DNA from: Bombella apis
Lineage (GTDB): Bacteria; Pseudomonadota; Alphaproteobacteria; Acetobacterales; Acetobacteraceae
Direction: 5' to 3'
DNA length: 64,000 nucleotides
NCBI RefSeq assembly: GCF_018221685.1
Contig: NZ_JAGJTM010000006.1
Span: forward strand, 2,501 to 66,500
In this document: one piece after another, positions 28,086 to 36,861 of the stretch
How the letters are laid out: the number at the start of each line of letters is the position of its first letter
Position numbering within the stretch: the first letter of the stretch is position 1
Position numbers and translations under genes: made by a program
The notes under the pieces: generated by a model
The model's input: only the letters and a program-made list of their open reading frames with translations
Databases searched by the model: none
What the model was told of the DNA's origin: nothing

Positions 28086-30590
28086 TCAGGACCATAAATC
28101 CTCTGGGTTGCGGAGGTCAAAGAAGGTCCTCAGGTCCTGCCGGAAATAATGTGGGTATGCCGGATCATTTTTAAAGAGCGGATTGTCTTTCCATCGTTCC
28201 AGCATGATCTGTTTTTCGTTGAAAAAACGGGCCTCATGTTCCGGGCGGTCGTCACTCCCCCGGGAGAAGCTCTCATGATGGACGGCTTCCGCCTCGGCGC
28301 AGAAGAGGATGCGGTACCCGTTGTCGCGGATTTTCAGGCAGAGATCGACATCATTGTAGGCAACGGTCAGGCCGACTTCATCAAATCCCCCCATGGCATC
28401 AAAGAGCGGGTGGGAGACCAGCATGGCAGCCCCGGTGATGGCCGTCACCTCGTGGCTGATACACAGGCGCCCGATGTAGCCGAAAGCTTTCGCCGGCTGG
28501 AGACGATGGACATGGACCCCGATGATGTCTGGCCCGACAGCCACACCAGCATGCTGGATGGTGCCATTGGGGTAGAGGAGCCGGGCCCCGACGGCGCCAA
28601 CATCCGGTGCGGCCTGTGTTTCCTGCACCATCCGTTTGAGGAAATCCGGCTGGGTGACGATGACGTCATTATTGAGGAAAAGCAGCAGGTCGCTGTTGCT
28701 GTGTCTGGCTGCCAGATTGTTGAGCCGGGCGTAGTTGAACGCTTCTTCTACATGCAGGATGCTGATCCGGTCATGGTTCCGTATTCCGTCCAGCCATGCC
28801 AGCGTTTCCCTGTGTGTAGAGAAATTGTTCACAAGGATGATGTCGAAGGCACTGTAGGTCTGGGTGTCCAGGAGGGATTCAACACAGCGCCGTGTCATGT
28901 CCAGCTGGTCCCGGAAGGGGATGATGATGCTGACGGCAGGCTGCTTCCGGAACGGCCAGCGAATGGAATAGAGGCTGAGATGCTCCACGGAAGAAACGGT
29001 CGCCTTGATGCCACGGCGTTTCAGATGCTCGGTGATACAGGCTTCACCGGCCCGGATGGCATTGCCCTTGTTGCTGACACTGCTGGACGTGGAGTTGGGG
29101 CTCTTGCGCCAGTGGTACAGAATTTCCGGTACGTGGTGGATGGCCTCGCGCGGGATGATCTCCACGGCACGGAGGAGGAAATCATGGTCCTGTGCCCCGT
29201 CATGGCGGCTGTCCAGTGGGCCGGTCTGGCGGACAGTGTCTGCCTCCATGAAGGTGAGATGGCAGATATAGTTGCAACCCAGAAGGTAGCGGTAGTCATA
29301 GTCGGGTTTCAGGTTTGGTTCGAGGAAGTGCCCTCCAGCATCCACCTTGTCCTCGTCGCAGTAGAGCAGCCTGGCGCCGGTCTCCAGCGCAGCCCGGACC
29401 ATGTTCTCCAGGGCGACATCCACCAGCAGGTCATCATGGTCGAAGAAGGCAATGTAGGCGCCCTTTGCGTGGCTGATGGCCTTGTTGGTTGCCCCGGCAA
29501 TGCCCCGGTTCACTTTCAGTGAGAATGTGCGGATTCTTCTGTCTTTCCGGGCATATTCCCTGAGGAGCGCTCTGGTCCGTTCACACTGGCTACCATCATC
29601 GACAAGGATGAGCTCCCAGTTTTCATAGGTCTGGTCCAGGACGGATTCGACAGCAGCGCGGAACTCCGCCTCATCTGGCCGCCATGTCGGGCAGAGGACG
29701 GAGACGAGAGGTGTTTCCTTCAGCGGACGGGCCTTGCGCAGCAGGGCTGTCTGTTCCCGCAGGAGGGGGTAATAGCTTTTTGCCCAGCGGTCATAATGCT
29801 GGAGGTTGAGCGGCTTGCGGGGAATCAGCGAGCGTGTGGTGTTGCGCAGGGCTGTCAGCTGCTGGTGTAGGGCGGCGATGCTGTTTTCAATCTGTACGAG
29901 TTTTGCCGTCAGCTGGTCATCGGCCAGGGCCGTGACCAGCGGGCTGCCGACAAGCGGGATTTCGTCAGGCAGGCTGGTAATGGTGATCTCGTGGGGAAGG
30001 CCATCATGATAGCGCTGGGGGATGGGCAGCTCGAATCCGCAGTTGGGGGCGCTTTTCAGGAACTCGACAACATCGCCCCGGTAGCAGTCGGCCCGGACAG
30101 TCCCGACCGGCACACCATCCACCCTGACAGACACGACAACATGGCCGGACCAGTCAGCCCCCGGATGATTGCGGGAAACGACCCAGCCCCGCAGTAGCCC
30201 TTCGAACATGCCATCAACGCAGCTCTGATATTCGGTCTGGGGCGGGCGTGAGAAGGTGAGGGTCTCATGCGCCCTGTCGGGCTGGTCCTCATCGGGGAAG
30301 AGAAGGGCGGTGCGGTCATCAAAGCGGATGGAGATGCCGTGCTGTGCGCCATCACAGGCTTCCGGGGGGAGCCTGAAGCGGAAGCCCAGCTTGTTGCTGG
30401 GAATACGCAGGATCTGGCGGACATCCTCCCGTTTGAGGTCGCAGAGAACCTGCATGACTTCCTGGCCATCCACCAGGACATGCAGCAGGACAACACGGGA
30501 CGGCTCGTGCAGGTTGACAGCCCAGCCTGCAATGATGCCGTTCTGGCTGTCCACCGTATCAACAAAACCCTGGAACTGATGTGCAGGCAT
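28086..30590 (-). CDS. Two-domain GT2 glycosyltransferase with duplicated N-terminal beta-domains
   Basis: 834 aa. The N-terminus has two related beta-rich modules: residues about 6-88 (GFVDTVDSQNGIIAGWAVN...) and about 115-210 (CVDGMFEGLLRGWVVS...), each with a D..G.I/L.GW.V pattern and a VDG strand. A short helix-rich linker leads to GT2 domain one (VSVLCPTWRPDEAEFRAAVESVL, ILVDDGS, FFDHDDLL, about 300-520). GT2 domain two follows (VSIIIPFRDQLDMTRRCVESLL, LFLNNDV, NDVDLCLKI, about 550-790). The arrangement recalls rhamnan/O-antigen type bifunctional GT2 enzymes. It is transcribed toward dps, opposite to the main GT cluster, but probably serves the same surface glycan. Confidence 0.85.
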   Translation of the reverse strand: MPAHQFQGFVDTVDSQNGIIAGWAVNLHEPSRVVLLHVLVDGQEVMQVLCDLKREDVRQILRIPSNKLGFRFRLPPEACDGAQHGISIRFDDRTALLFPDEDQPDRAHETLTFSRPPQTEYQSCVDGMFEGLLRGWVVSRNHPGADWSGHVVVSVRVDGVPVGTVRADCYRGDVVEFLKSAPNCGFELPIPQRYHDGLPHEITITSLPDEIPLVGSPLVTALADDQLTAKLVQIENSIAALHQQLTALRNTTRSLIPRKPLNLQHYDRWAKSYYPLLREQTALLRKARPLKETPLVSVLCPTWRPDEAEFRAAVESVLDQTYENWELILVDDGSQCERTRALLREYARKDRRIRTFSLKVNRGIAGATNKAISHAKGAYIAFFDHDDLLVDVALENMVRAALETGARLLYCDEDKVDAGGHFLEPNLKPDYDYRYLLGCNYICHLTFMEADTVRQTGPLDSRHDGAQDHDFLLRAVEIIPREAIHHVPEILYHWRKSPNSTSSSVSNKGNAIRAGEACITEHLKRRGIKATVSSVEHLSLYSIRWPFRKQPAVSIIIPFRDQLDMTRRCVESLLDTQTYSAFDIILVNNFSTHRETLAWLDGIRNHDRISILHVEEAFNYARLNNLAARHSNSDLLLFLNNDVIVTQPDFLKRMVQETQAAPDVGAVGARLLYPNGTIQHAGVAVGPDIIGVHVHRLQPAKAFGYIGRLCISHEVTAITGAAMLVSHPLFDAMGGFDEVGLTVAYNDVDLCLKIRDNGYRILFCAEAEAVHHESFSRGSDDRPEHEARFFNEKQIMLERWKDNPLFKNDPAYPHYFRQDLRTFFDLRNPEDLWS

Positions 30591-30629
30591 TGTCCTCTCC
30601 TGAAATCAAGGTCTGGTGAAAGATGTCTG

Positions 30630-30645
30630 TTTCATAATTGTGAAA
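30630..30645. promoter_or_regulatory. AT-rich palindrome upstream of the GT2 gene
   Basis: TTTCA-N6-TGAAA is an inverted repeat with a palindromic AATT core, 40-55 nt upstream of the GT2 start and 200 nt upstream of pstC. It could be a binding site for either divergent gene. No Pho-box-like TGTCAT direct repeat was seen in the same gap. Confidence 0.3.
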
Positions 30646-30693
30646 TATTTCCGTGCCAGACACATGGCATTTTTCATTCCGAAATGAGGAATA

Positions 30694-30744
30694 CAGAAAA
30701 AAGCGGGTTCTTCCACCATCAAAGTGGGACAATCGCTTTTTCTG
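30694..30744. repeat. Long imperfect hairpin in the GT2-pstC intergenic gap
   Basis: CAGAAAAAAGCG at 30694 pairs with CGCTTTTTCTG ending at 30744 (one bulged A). Inside it CCAC and GTGG form a second stem. It sits centrally between divergent genes. It is either a regulatory RNA structure in a leader, a transcription barrier, or chance. The rest of the 255-nt gap shows nothing firm. Confidence 0.4.
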
Positions 30745-30845
30745 ACGGTTGTTCTTTGCGGGCAGGGACGGTAATGCACGAAGGCGAGGCATCCTTCATC
30801 ATGAGGGCAGGCCTCTGAAGGTGAAACGGTCAAGGCTTCGGATAC

Positions 30846-31790
30846 ATGCGCATGACGCCCGTATTGCGTTCATCACACCGTAGAGCGGGGTTCGACGCCG
30901 TTTTCCATGGGTTGCTCCTGCTCTGCTCACTGCTGGTGCTGGCCATGCTTGGCGGGCTGATCCTGCTGATGGCCACAGGCGGCTGGCAGGCTTTCACAAG
31001 GTTTGGCCTTTCCTTTTTCACGACAGTCTCGTGGAATCCCGTCAAGGATACATACGGGGTTCTGGCCCCTCTGCTGGGGACACTCGTCAGCACGCTCATT
31101 GCCATGCTGATTGCCGTCCCCATGGCGTTTGGTACGGCCTTCTGGCTGACCTACATCGCCTCGGGGCGGTTTGCCTCCATCGTCGGGACGACCATCCAGC
31201 TTCTGGCGGCCGTGCCCTCCATCATTTTCGGCATGTGGGGGTTCCAGACCATCGTCCCGTTCATTGCCCGTGATGTACAGCCTTTCCTGAACCATCATTT
31301 CCGGCATGTGCCTGTTCTGGGGTCCATGCTCTCCGGTCCTCCGGTTGGTACGGGGCTTGTGACGGCCGGTATCATATTGGCGGTGATGATCGCTCCATTC
31401 ATCACGGCGGTGATGGTGGATGTGTTCGGGGCGGTTCCCCCCATGCTGCGGGAAAGTGCCTACGGGCTGGGGGCAACACGCTGGGAGATGATGCGCAAGA
31501 TTGTCGTGCCCTGGTCCCGCAATGGCATGATCGGGGCGATTGTGCTGGGCATGGGGCGTGCACTGGGTGAGACCATGGCCGTGACTTTCATTATCGGTAA
31601 CGTGACGACCGTGGGCTGGTCCCTGTTTGCGCCACGCAGCACCGTGGCCTCGCTGATTGCTCTCCAGTTCCCGGAAAGCCCGGAAGGCTCCCTGCGTCTC
31701 TCGTCTCTCATGGCGCTGGGCTTCATCCTCATGCTCCTTTCCTGTGTCAGCCTGGCGCTGGCACGTTGTCTCAGAGGGAAACGTCAATGA
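30846..31790 (+). CDS. pstC: Phosphate ABC transporter permease PstC
   Basis: An inner-membrane permease subunit of the high-affinity phosphate importer, 314 aa, with about six hydrophobic segments. The cytoplasmic coupling loop reads ESAYGLGATRWEMMRKIVVPWSRNGMIGAIVLGMGRALGETMAV, covering about residues 205-245, the EAA motif typical of PstC. It opens the pst unit without a preceding pstS, so the phosphate-binding protein must be encoded elsewhere. It overlaps pstA by 4 nt. Confidence 0.95.
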   Translation: MRMTPVLRSSHRRAGFDAVFHGLLLLCSLLVLAMLGGLILLMATGGWQAFTRFGLSFFTTVSWNPVKDTYGVLAPLLGTLVSTLIAMLIAVPMAFGTAFWLTYIASGRFASIVGTTIQLLAAVPSIIFGMWGFQTIVPFIARDVQPFLNHHFRHVPVLGSMLSGPPVGTGLVTAGIILAVMIAPFITAVMVDVFGAVPPMLRESAYGLGATRWEMMRKIVVPWSRNGMIGAIVLGMGRALGETMAVTFIIGNVTTVGWSLFAPRSTVASLIALQFPESPEGSLRLSSLMALGFILMLLSCVSLALARCLRGKRQ

Positions 31791-32695
31791 CGGAACCTGT
31801 GATCTCTCCGGCATCTTCCAGCGAGGCCGACAGGGCCGGTTCTGAGTCGGGGCGATGGCGTCCGGGGCGCAAGGCCCTGCGGCGGCAGATGCTGGATTAT
31901 GTGGCGACAGGCGTCAGTATTGTGGCGGGGAGTGTCCTGCTTCTGGTTCTGGTCTCCATCCTCTGGACGCTGCTGAGCCGTGGGCTGGTAGGTCTCTCAT
32001 GGGCAACACTGACGCACAGGATGGGGCCTCCCGGTTCTGGTGGCGGGTTGGCCAATGCCATCGTGGGCAGCCTTTTGCAGACGGGTCTTGCCCTGTTGAT
32101 GGCGGCCCCGGTCGGGCTGATGTGCGGCATCTATCTCTCCGAATATGGGCGCAAGGGCAATCATTTCGCCAGCGCCGTGCGGTTTGTGGCGGACATGCTG
32201 ATGTCGGCCCCGTCCATTCTGATCGGCCTGTTCATCTATCAGCTTCTTGTCGTGCCATTCGGTCACTTTTCCGGGTTCTCCGGTGCTGTGGCGCTGGCCG
32301 TGCTGGCCCTGCCCCTCATCGTGCGGACAACGGAGGACATGCTCCGCCTGGTACCAACGTCCATGCGGGAGGCGGGAGCGGCCCTGGGAGCGGCCCGCTG
32401 GCGGGTCATCCTGTCCCTTTGCCTGCGTTCGGCCCGCAAGGGCGTGACGACCGGCATTCTGCTGGCCCTGGCCCGCATGGGGGGGGAGACGGCTCCGCTG
32501 CTGTTCACATCGCTGGGCAATCAGACCATGTCCACCGACATGACCCGGCCCATGGCCAGCCTGCCCATCGCCATCTACCAGTATGCCGGTGCCTCTTATG
32601 AGGACTGGGTGCAGCTGGCCTGGACGGGTGCCCTGCTGGTGACGTTCGGCGTACTGCTCATCAACATCACCGTGCGGCTTTCATCCCGTCACTGA
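31787..32695 (+). CDS. pstA: Phosphate ABC transporter permease PstA
   Basis: The second permease subunit, about 302 aa, from the ATG that overlaps the pstC stop (ATGA); an upstream in-frame start at 31766 is inside pstC. The first 35 residues are a polar cytosolic tail, then six hydrophobic segments. EAA-type coupling loop: [23 protein letters not shown], about residues 190-212, followed by [19 protein letters not shown], a PstA hallmark. Partner of PstC and PstB in phosphate import. Confidence 0.95.
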   Translation: MTEPVISPASSSEADRAGSESGRWRPGRKALRRQMLDYVATGVSIVAGSVLLLVLVSILWTLLSRGLVGLSWATLTHRMGPPGSGGGLANAIVGSLLQTGLALLMAAPVGLMCGIYLSEYGRKGNHFASAVRFVADMLMSAPSILIGLFIYQLLVVPFGHFSGFSGAVALAVLALPLIVRTTEDMLRLVPTSMREAGAALGAARWRVILSLCLRSARKGVTTGILLALARMGGETAPLLFTSLGNQTMSTDMTRPMASLPIAIYQYAGASYEDWVQLAWTGALLVTFGVLLINITVRLSSRH

Positions 32696-32715
32696 AATCA
32701 AGGGAAGAGAATTTC

Positions 32716-33522
32716 ATGCCTTCTGCCTCGATGTTATCTGCCAGCCTGTCGGGCAGGGAACCTGTACAGGATGTCGCCCTTTCAGTACGGGACCTGAACT
32801 TCCATTACGGGACGCACCATGCCCTGCATGGCATTTCGCTGGATTTCCCGGCCCGCTGCGTGACGGCCATGATCGGCCCCAGCGGGTGCGGCAAGTCCAC
32901 CCTGCTGCGTGTCTTCAACAAGATTTACGCCCTTTACCCCGGCCAGCGGGCCACGGGTGAGGTGATGTTCGATGGACGCAACATCCTTGATGATTCCATC
33001 AATCTGGACATGCTGCGCTCCCGCATCGGGATGGTGTTCCAGAAGCCGACGCCGTTTCCCATGTCCATTTATGACAACATCGCTTTTGGCGTGCGCCTGC
33101 ATGAGAAGCTGAACCGTACGGAGATGGACGAGCGGGTGCAGGACGTGCTGACCCGTGTCGCCCTCTGGAACGAGGTGCGGGACCGGCTGAATGCCCCGGC
33201 GACCGGGCTTTCCGGCGGGCAGCAGCAGCGTCTCTGCATTGCCCGCAGTATTGCGACCAGGCCGGAGGTTCTTCTGCTGGATGAGCCGACCTCCGCTCTG
33301 GACCCGATCTCCACAGCCCGGATTGAAGAGTTGCTGGATGAGCTGAAAGAAGAGTTCACCATTGCGATCGTGACGCATAACATGCAGCAGGCTGCACGTT
33401 GTGCCGACCGTGTCGCTTTCTTCTATCTCGGCAGGCTGGTGGAGGTGGATACGGCAGACCGTATCTTCACCAACCCTCGTGAGAAGCAGACACAGGACTA
33501 CATTACCGGCCGGTTCGGATAA
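32716..33522 (+). CDS. pstB: Phosphate ABC transporter ATP-binding protein PstB
   Basis: The ATPase of the phosphate importer, 268 aa. Walker [10 protein letters not shown] (about residues 54-62), Q-loop region [17 protein letters not shown] (distinctive of PstB), signature [14 protein letters not shown], Walker [17 protein letters not shown], and the switch H in [12 protein letters not shown]. It lies 20 nt after pstA and 20 nt before phoU. Confidence 0.97.
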   Translation: MPSASMLSASLSGREPVQDVALSVRDLNFHYGTHHALHGISLDFPARCVTAMIGPSGCGKSTLLRVFNKIYALYPGQRATGEVMFDGRNILDDSINLDMLRSRIGMVFQKPTPFPMSIYDNIAFGVRLHEKLNRTEMDERVQDVLTRVALWNEVRDRLNAPATGLSGGQQQRLCIARSIATRPEVLLLDEPTSALDPISTARIEELLDELKEEFTIAIVTHNMQQAARCADRVAFFYLGRLVEVDTADRIFTNPREKQTQDYITGRFG

Positions 33523-33542
33523 GCGGGAAGGGGAGAGAGATC

Positions 33543-34268
33543 ATGCCACACGAGCGTTCTCATATCGTCTCGAGTTTTGAGCAGGAGCTGGAACAGCTCC
33601 GGGCCATGATGGTGAAGATTGGTCGTATCGTGGAGGAGCAGGTGGGGCTTGCCCTTCGTGCCATTTCCGACCATGACGAGTCTGCCGCTGAAGAGGCCAC
33701 GAGGCTGGACCCGGAGGTGGACGAGCTGGAGCGGGAGGTCGAGAGTCTGGTCATCCGTCTGCTGGCCCTGCGCAGCCCGATGGGGGCGGACCTGCGGGAG
33801 ATCGTCGCAGCCCTGAAGATTACGGGGGACCTGGAGCGTATTGGTGACTATGCCGCCTCCATTGCCCGCAAGGCCATCAAGGCGGCATCCGGTGACGGGC
33901 AGATTTCCCTGTCCGGCCTGCGGAGTATGGGGCGTCTGGTGAAGGAGAATCTGGGCCGGACGGTGGATGCCGTCATTGCGCACGATGCCAACCAGGCGAT
34001 GGAGGTCTGGCACGCCGATCGGGGCGTGGACGAGCATTATGTGACCGTGTTTCGTGAGCTGGTCACCTACATGATCGAGGATGCCCGGAACATTCGTGCC
34101 TGTACGGAGCTTCTCTTCATTGCCAAGAATCTGGAGCGTATTGGCGATCATGCCACCAATGTGGCCGAGCGGGTCTACTACGCCGTGACGGGTGAGAACC
34201 TGCCCACGACCCGCCCTCGCGGAGGAAGCCCAACCCGCTCATTCGGGCAGGGTGAAGACACGGACTGA
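33543..34268 (+). CDS. phoU: Phosphate signalling protein PhoU
   Basis: 241 aa, all-helical, with two PhoU repeats (about residues 15-105 and 120-210). Each carries a metal-binding E/D motif: ALKITGDLERIGDYAASIA and FIAKNLERIGDHATNVAE. PhoU links the Pst transporter to the PhoR/PhoB two-component system and keeps it off when phosphate is plentiful. phoB and phoR are not in the window. It is the last gene of the unit; a strong hairpin follows. Confidence 0.96.
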   Translation: MPHERSHIVSSFEQELEQLRAMMVKIGRIVEEQVGLALRAISDHDESAAEEATRLDPEVDELEREVESLVIRLLALRSPMGADLREIVAALKITGDLERIGDYAASIARKAIKAASGDGQISLSGLRSMGRLVKENLGRTVDAVIAHDANQAMEVWHADRGVDEHYVTVFRELVTYMIEDARNIRACTELLFIAKNLERIGDHATNVAERVYYAVTGENLPTTRPRGGSPTRSFGQGEDTD

Positions 34269-34314
34269 TCTGCTCCTCCTACCGGCTCCCGGGAGGGCCA
34301 GCCAGCAGACATGA

Positions 34315-34351
34315 AAAACCCCCGGCAGGCTCAGGCTCTGCCGGGGGTTTT
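34315..34351. terminator. Bidirectional intrinsic terminator, phoU / permease
   Basis: AAAACCCCCGGCAG and CTGCCGGGGGTTTT make a 14-bp perfect stem with A-run and T-run on opposite sides. It can terminate both the pst-phoU unit (plus) and the convergent permease gene (minus). Confidence 0.92.
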
Positions 34352-34376
34352 GTGTGATGGCGGGATGCCGGGTCCC

Positions 34377-35795
34377 TCAGGACTCGGCTTCGTCATCATT
34401 GCGTTTCAGGAGCAGCCAGCCGCCATAGAAGATCAGGGCCAGAACAGGGATGGAACCAACCGTGATGGTGCCGGATGGATAATCAAAAGCCATCATGACC
34501 AGGACCATCACCAGGAAGGCCAGTGTCAGCCAGCCTGTATAGGGGGCTCCCGGCATGGCGAAGCCTGTCCTGGCAATGCGCCCCTGTTTTATGGCTCTGT
34601 GCAGGCGCAGCTGGCAGAGCAGGATGGTCGCCCATGTCCCCAGAATGCCCAGTGACGAGATGCTCAGCACGATCTCGAAAATCTGCGTAGGGTACAGATA
34701 ATTCATCAGTACGCCAATGAGATAGATGAAGAGTGTTGCTCCGATCCCCACATAAGGGACGGCATTGCGGTTCAGCTTGCTCATGGCCTGTGGGGCAGAG
34801 CCACCAAGGGCCAGGGCACGCAGGATACGCCCTGTGGAATACAGGCCGGAGTTGAGGCTGGAGAGGGCGGCCGTTAGCACCACGAAATTCATGATGCTGT
34901 CAGCAGCAGGCAGGCCCAGCTTGTGGAAGAAGGTGACGAACGGGCTTTCTCCGGCATGGTAGGCCGACCATGGCATGAGGCAGACCAGCAGGGCGACAGA
35001 CCCGACATAGAAAACCACAATGCGCCAGATCACGCTGTTGACGGCATTGGGGACGACCTTGCGGGGGTTTTCACACTCACCGGCGGCAATGCCGATCAGC
35101 TCTGTTGCAGCATAGGCAAAGACGACACCCTGGATCAGCATCAGCGAGGCAACGACTCCGTGCGGGAAGATGCCGCCGGACTCGGCAATGAGATGGAGAC
35201 CCGGCGTGTATGAGCCGACGTGCGTGCCGCTCAGCAGGACATAACCGCCCACGCCCAGAAAGATGACCAGCGTGAGGACCTTTACCAGTGAGAACCAGAA
35301 TTCAATCTCACCAAAGTACCGCACGCCTGTGAGGTTCACCGCTCCGACCACAACCAGAGCTCCCAAGGCAATCAGCCACTGGGGAATATGGCCGAACATC
35401 GGCCAGTAATGGATGTAAAGCGCAATGGCCGTGATGTCGACGATGCCGGTCATGGCCCAGTTGAGGAAGAAAAACCAGCCAGCCGCATAGGCGGCGCCTT
35501 CTCCAAGAAACTCACGGGCATAGGTGACGAAGCTGCCGCTGCTGGGCCGGTACATCACCAGTTCCCCCATGGCCCGCAGGATCATGAAGGCACAGATACC
35601 GCAGATGGCATAGGTGATGGCCAGCGACGGCCCAGCAATCTGGAGGCGGGACCCCGCCCCCAGGAACAGACCGGTGCCGATGGCTCCACCGATGGCGATC
35701 ATCTGCACATGCCGCCGGCTCAGATCTTTCTGGTAACCTTCATCCGTGGCGCTGGCCTGTCTGGGTCTGGTCTGGTCGGAGGGAGATGTAGTCAT
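34377..35795 (-). CDS. ansP: Amino acid permease, AnsP (L-asparagine permease)-like
   Basis: An APC-superfamily H+ symporter of 472 aa with twelve expected transmembrane segments. It reads very close to E. coli AnsP as I remember it: RHVQMIAIGGAIGTGLFLGAG, RPSSGSFVTYAREFLGE, NWAMTGIVDITAIALYIHYW, SVIWRIVVFYVGSVALL and NSGLYSTGRILRALALGGSAP. Asparagine is therefore the likeliest substrate, though GabP/CycA-type relatives share these motifs. The start is set at MTTSPSDQ because AGGA lies 7 nt upstream. Its promoter is identified separately at 35893-35921. Confidence 0.85.
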   Translation of the reverse strand: MTTSPSDQTRPRQASATDEGYQKDLSRRHVQMIAIGGAIGTGLFLGAGSRLQIAGPSLAITYAICGICAFMILRAMGELVMYRPSSGSFVTYAREFLGEGAAYAAGWFFFLNWAMTGIVDITAIALYIHYWPMFGHIPQWLIALGALVVVGAVNLTGVRYFGEIEFWFSLVKVLTLVIFLGVGGYVLLSGTHVGSYTPGLHLIAESGGIFPHGVVASLMLIQGVVFAYAATELIGIAAGECENPRKVVPNAVNSVIWRIVVFYVGSVALLVCLMPWSAYHAGESPFVTFFHKLGLPAADSIMNFVVLTAALSSLNSGLYSTGRILRALALGGSAPQAMSKLNRNAVPYVGIGATLFIYLIGVLMNYLYPTQIFEIVLSISSLGILGTWATILLCQLRLHRAIKQGRIARTGFAMPGAPYTGWLTLAFLVMVLVMMAFDYPSGTITVGSIPVLALIFYGGWLLLKRNDDEAES

Positions 35796-35892
35796 GCGAT
35801 GATCCTGCAATGGTCGGTCTAGAAGGCCCATGGCCCGGCAGGGTGATACCTTTTCGCTTCCGTCTGGTCTGCCATGTGTTTTACGAATAGAT

Positions 35893-35921
35893 TCTATAAC
35901 TAACACTAAAGGCTTTGCCAA
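35893..35921 (-). promoter_or_regulatory. Promoter of the ansP-like permease
   Basis: On the minus strand TTGGCA is followed after exactly 17 nt by TATAGA, about 98 nt upstream of the start codon. The spacing and -35 match are good for a sigma70-type promoter. Confidence 0.55.
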
Positions 35922-35967
35922 TGCGCAGCGGAAGGAAAGAAACTTTTAACAACCTATTATTTTGCGG

Positions 35968-36597
35968 TTACTGGTCTGCCATGCCTGTCATGCTGGCTCT
36001 GGTGCGGCATCCATGCAGGAATATGCGGAGTCCTTCTTCCAGATAATGGTGCAGGTTTTCCCTGTCACGTGCCGGCCCGCAATGGGCAAGCCGGGACAGG
36101 ATGGGGCCGCCGATGGTCAGGCTGAAAAGGTGGTCTGCGGCATCGGCAGCATTGCCAAAATGCAGCAGTCCGGCCTTTTTCTGTACCTCAAGCCAGTTCT
36201 GGATGTTTGTCTTGCTGCCGGCGTTATGGAAGAGCTCTGTCATGAGCTGCTGGATGGAGGGGGAACGGTTTGTTTCACCGATGATGGTGCGCATCAGGCC
36301 GAGGCGTTTTTCGCAGAGGAGAATTTCCGCCATCTGGAACACCATGGCACGGAGCTGGTCTTCCATCCCGGTTTCCGGGATGGGGGAGGGGGTAAGCGGG
36401 ACAAAAAGCTCGGAGAGCAGGAGCTGTTCCAGCAGGTTCCGTTTGGAGGGGAAAAAGAGGTAGAGCGTCTTTTTCGACATTCCTGCATGGTGGGCGATAT
36501 GGTCCATCGTGGTGTGATGGTAGCCCTGCTGTTGCAGCAGCGTGCAGGCGACCCGGAGAATGGTGCTGCGGCGGTCCGTGTCATCATGAGGCTGCAT
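35968..36597 (-). CDS. TetR/AcrR family transcriptional regulator
   Basis: 209 aa. The N-terminal DNA-binding domain spans about residues 9-60, with the helix-turn-helix TTMDHIAHHAGMSKKTLY followed by LFFPSKRNLLEQLL, the TetR hallmark. The C-terminal ligand/dimer domain is diverse. It is divergent from the RND efflux operon and almost certainly represses it: a perfect palindrome overlaps the pump promoter at 36740-36761. The inducer cannot be read from sequence. Confidence 0.9.
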   Translation of the reverse strand: MQPHDDTDRRSTILRVACTLLQQQGYHHTTMDHIAHHAGMSKKTLYLFFPSKRNLLEQLLLSELFVPLTPSPIPETGMEDQLRAMVFQMAEILLCEKRLGLMRTIIGETNRSPSIQQLMTELFHNAGSKTNIQNWLEVQKKAGLLHFGNAADAADHLFSLTIGGPILSRLAHCGPARDRENLHHYLEEGLRIFLHGCRTRASMTGMADQ

Positions 36598-36727
36598 GGC
36601 ACCACGCTCCTTGCGAGATGGAAGAAGAAGTTTTGCCTTGTGCCCGATTCCGGCATGGGTCTGTCAAGCCCTGCATGAAAAGAGACCGTTTTCATGATCT
36701 TTTTGTGAGAAGAGAGCAGGGATGGGA

Positions 36728-36761
36728 TTGACCGGCGGGGAGGAAACTGGATAGTTTCCTC
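36728..36761 (+). promoter_or_regulatory. RND-pump promoter overlapped by a TetR-type operator
   Basis: TTGACC and GATAGT with a 16-nt spacer form a promoter facing the efflux genes. The inverted repeat GAGGAAACT-N4-AGTTTCCTC (36740-36761, 9 bp each side, no mismatch) covers the spacer and -10, so a bound dimer would block polymerase. It lies about 140 nt from the regulator's own start, so it could also control that gene. Confidence 0.75.
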
Positions 36762-36861
36762 TTCCACTACGTTTTTTTCATGGCGTGATATGGTGCAGGC
36801 GGTCTTTTTTGCCTGTAGCTTTGTTGCCCTATGTCCATTCCTCAGAGAGGCCGTCACGTTT

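Noticed and set aside
27995..28120. N-terminal extension of dps into the upstream glycosyltransferase gene
   Set aside because: Starts at TTG inside another gene; the ATGATG with GGAG matches the normal Dps N-terminus.
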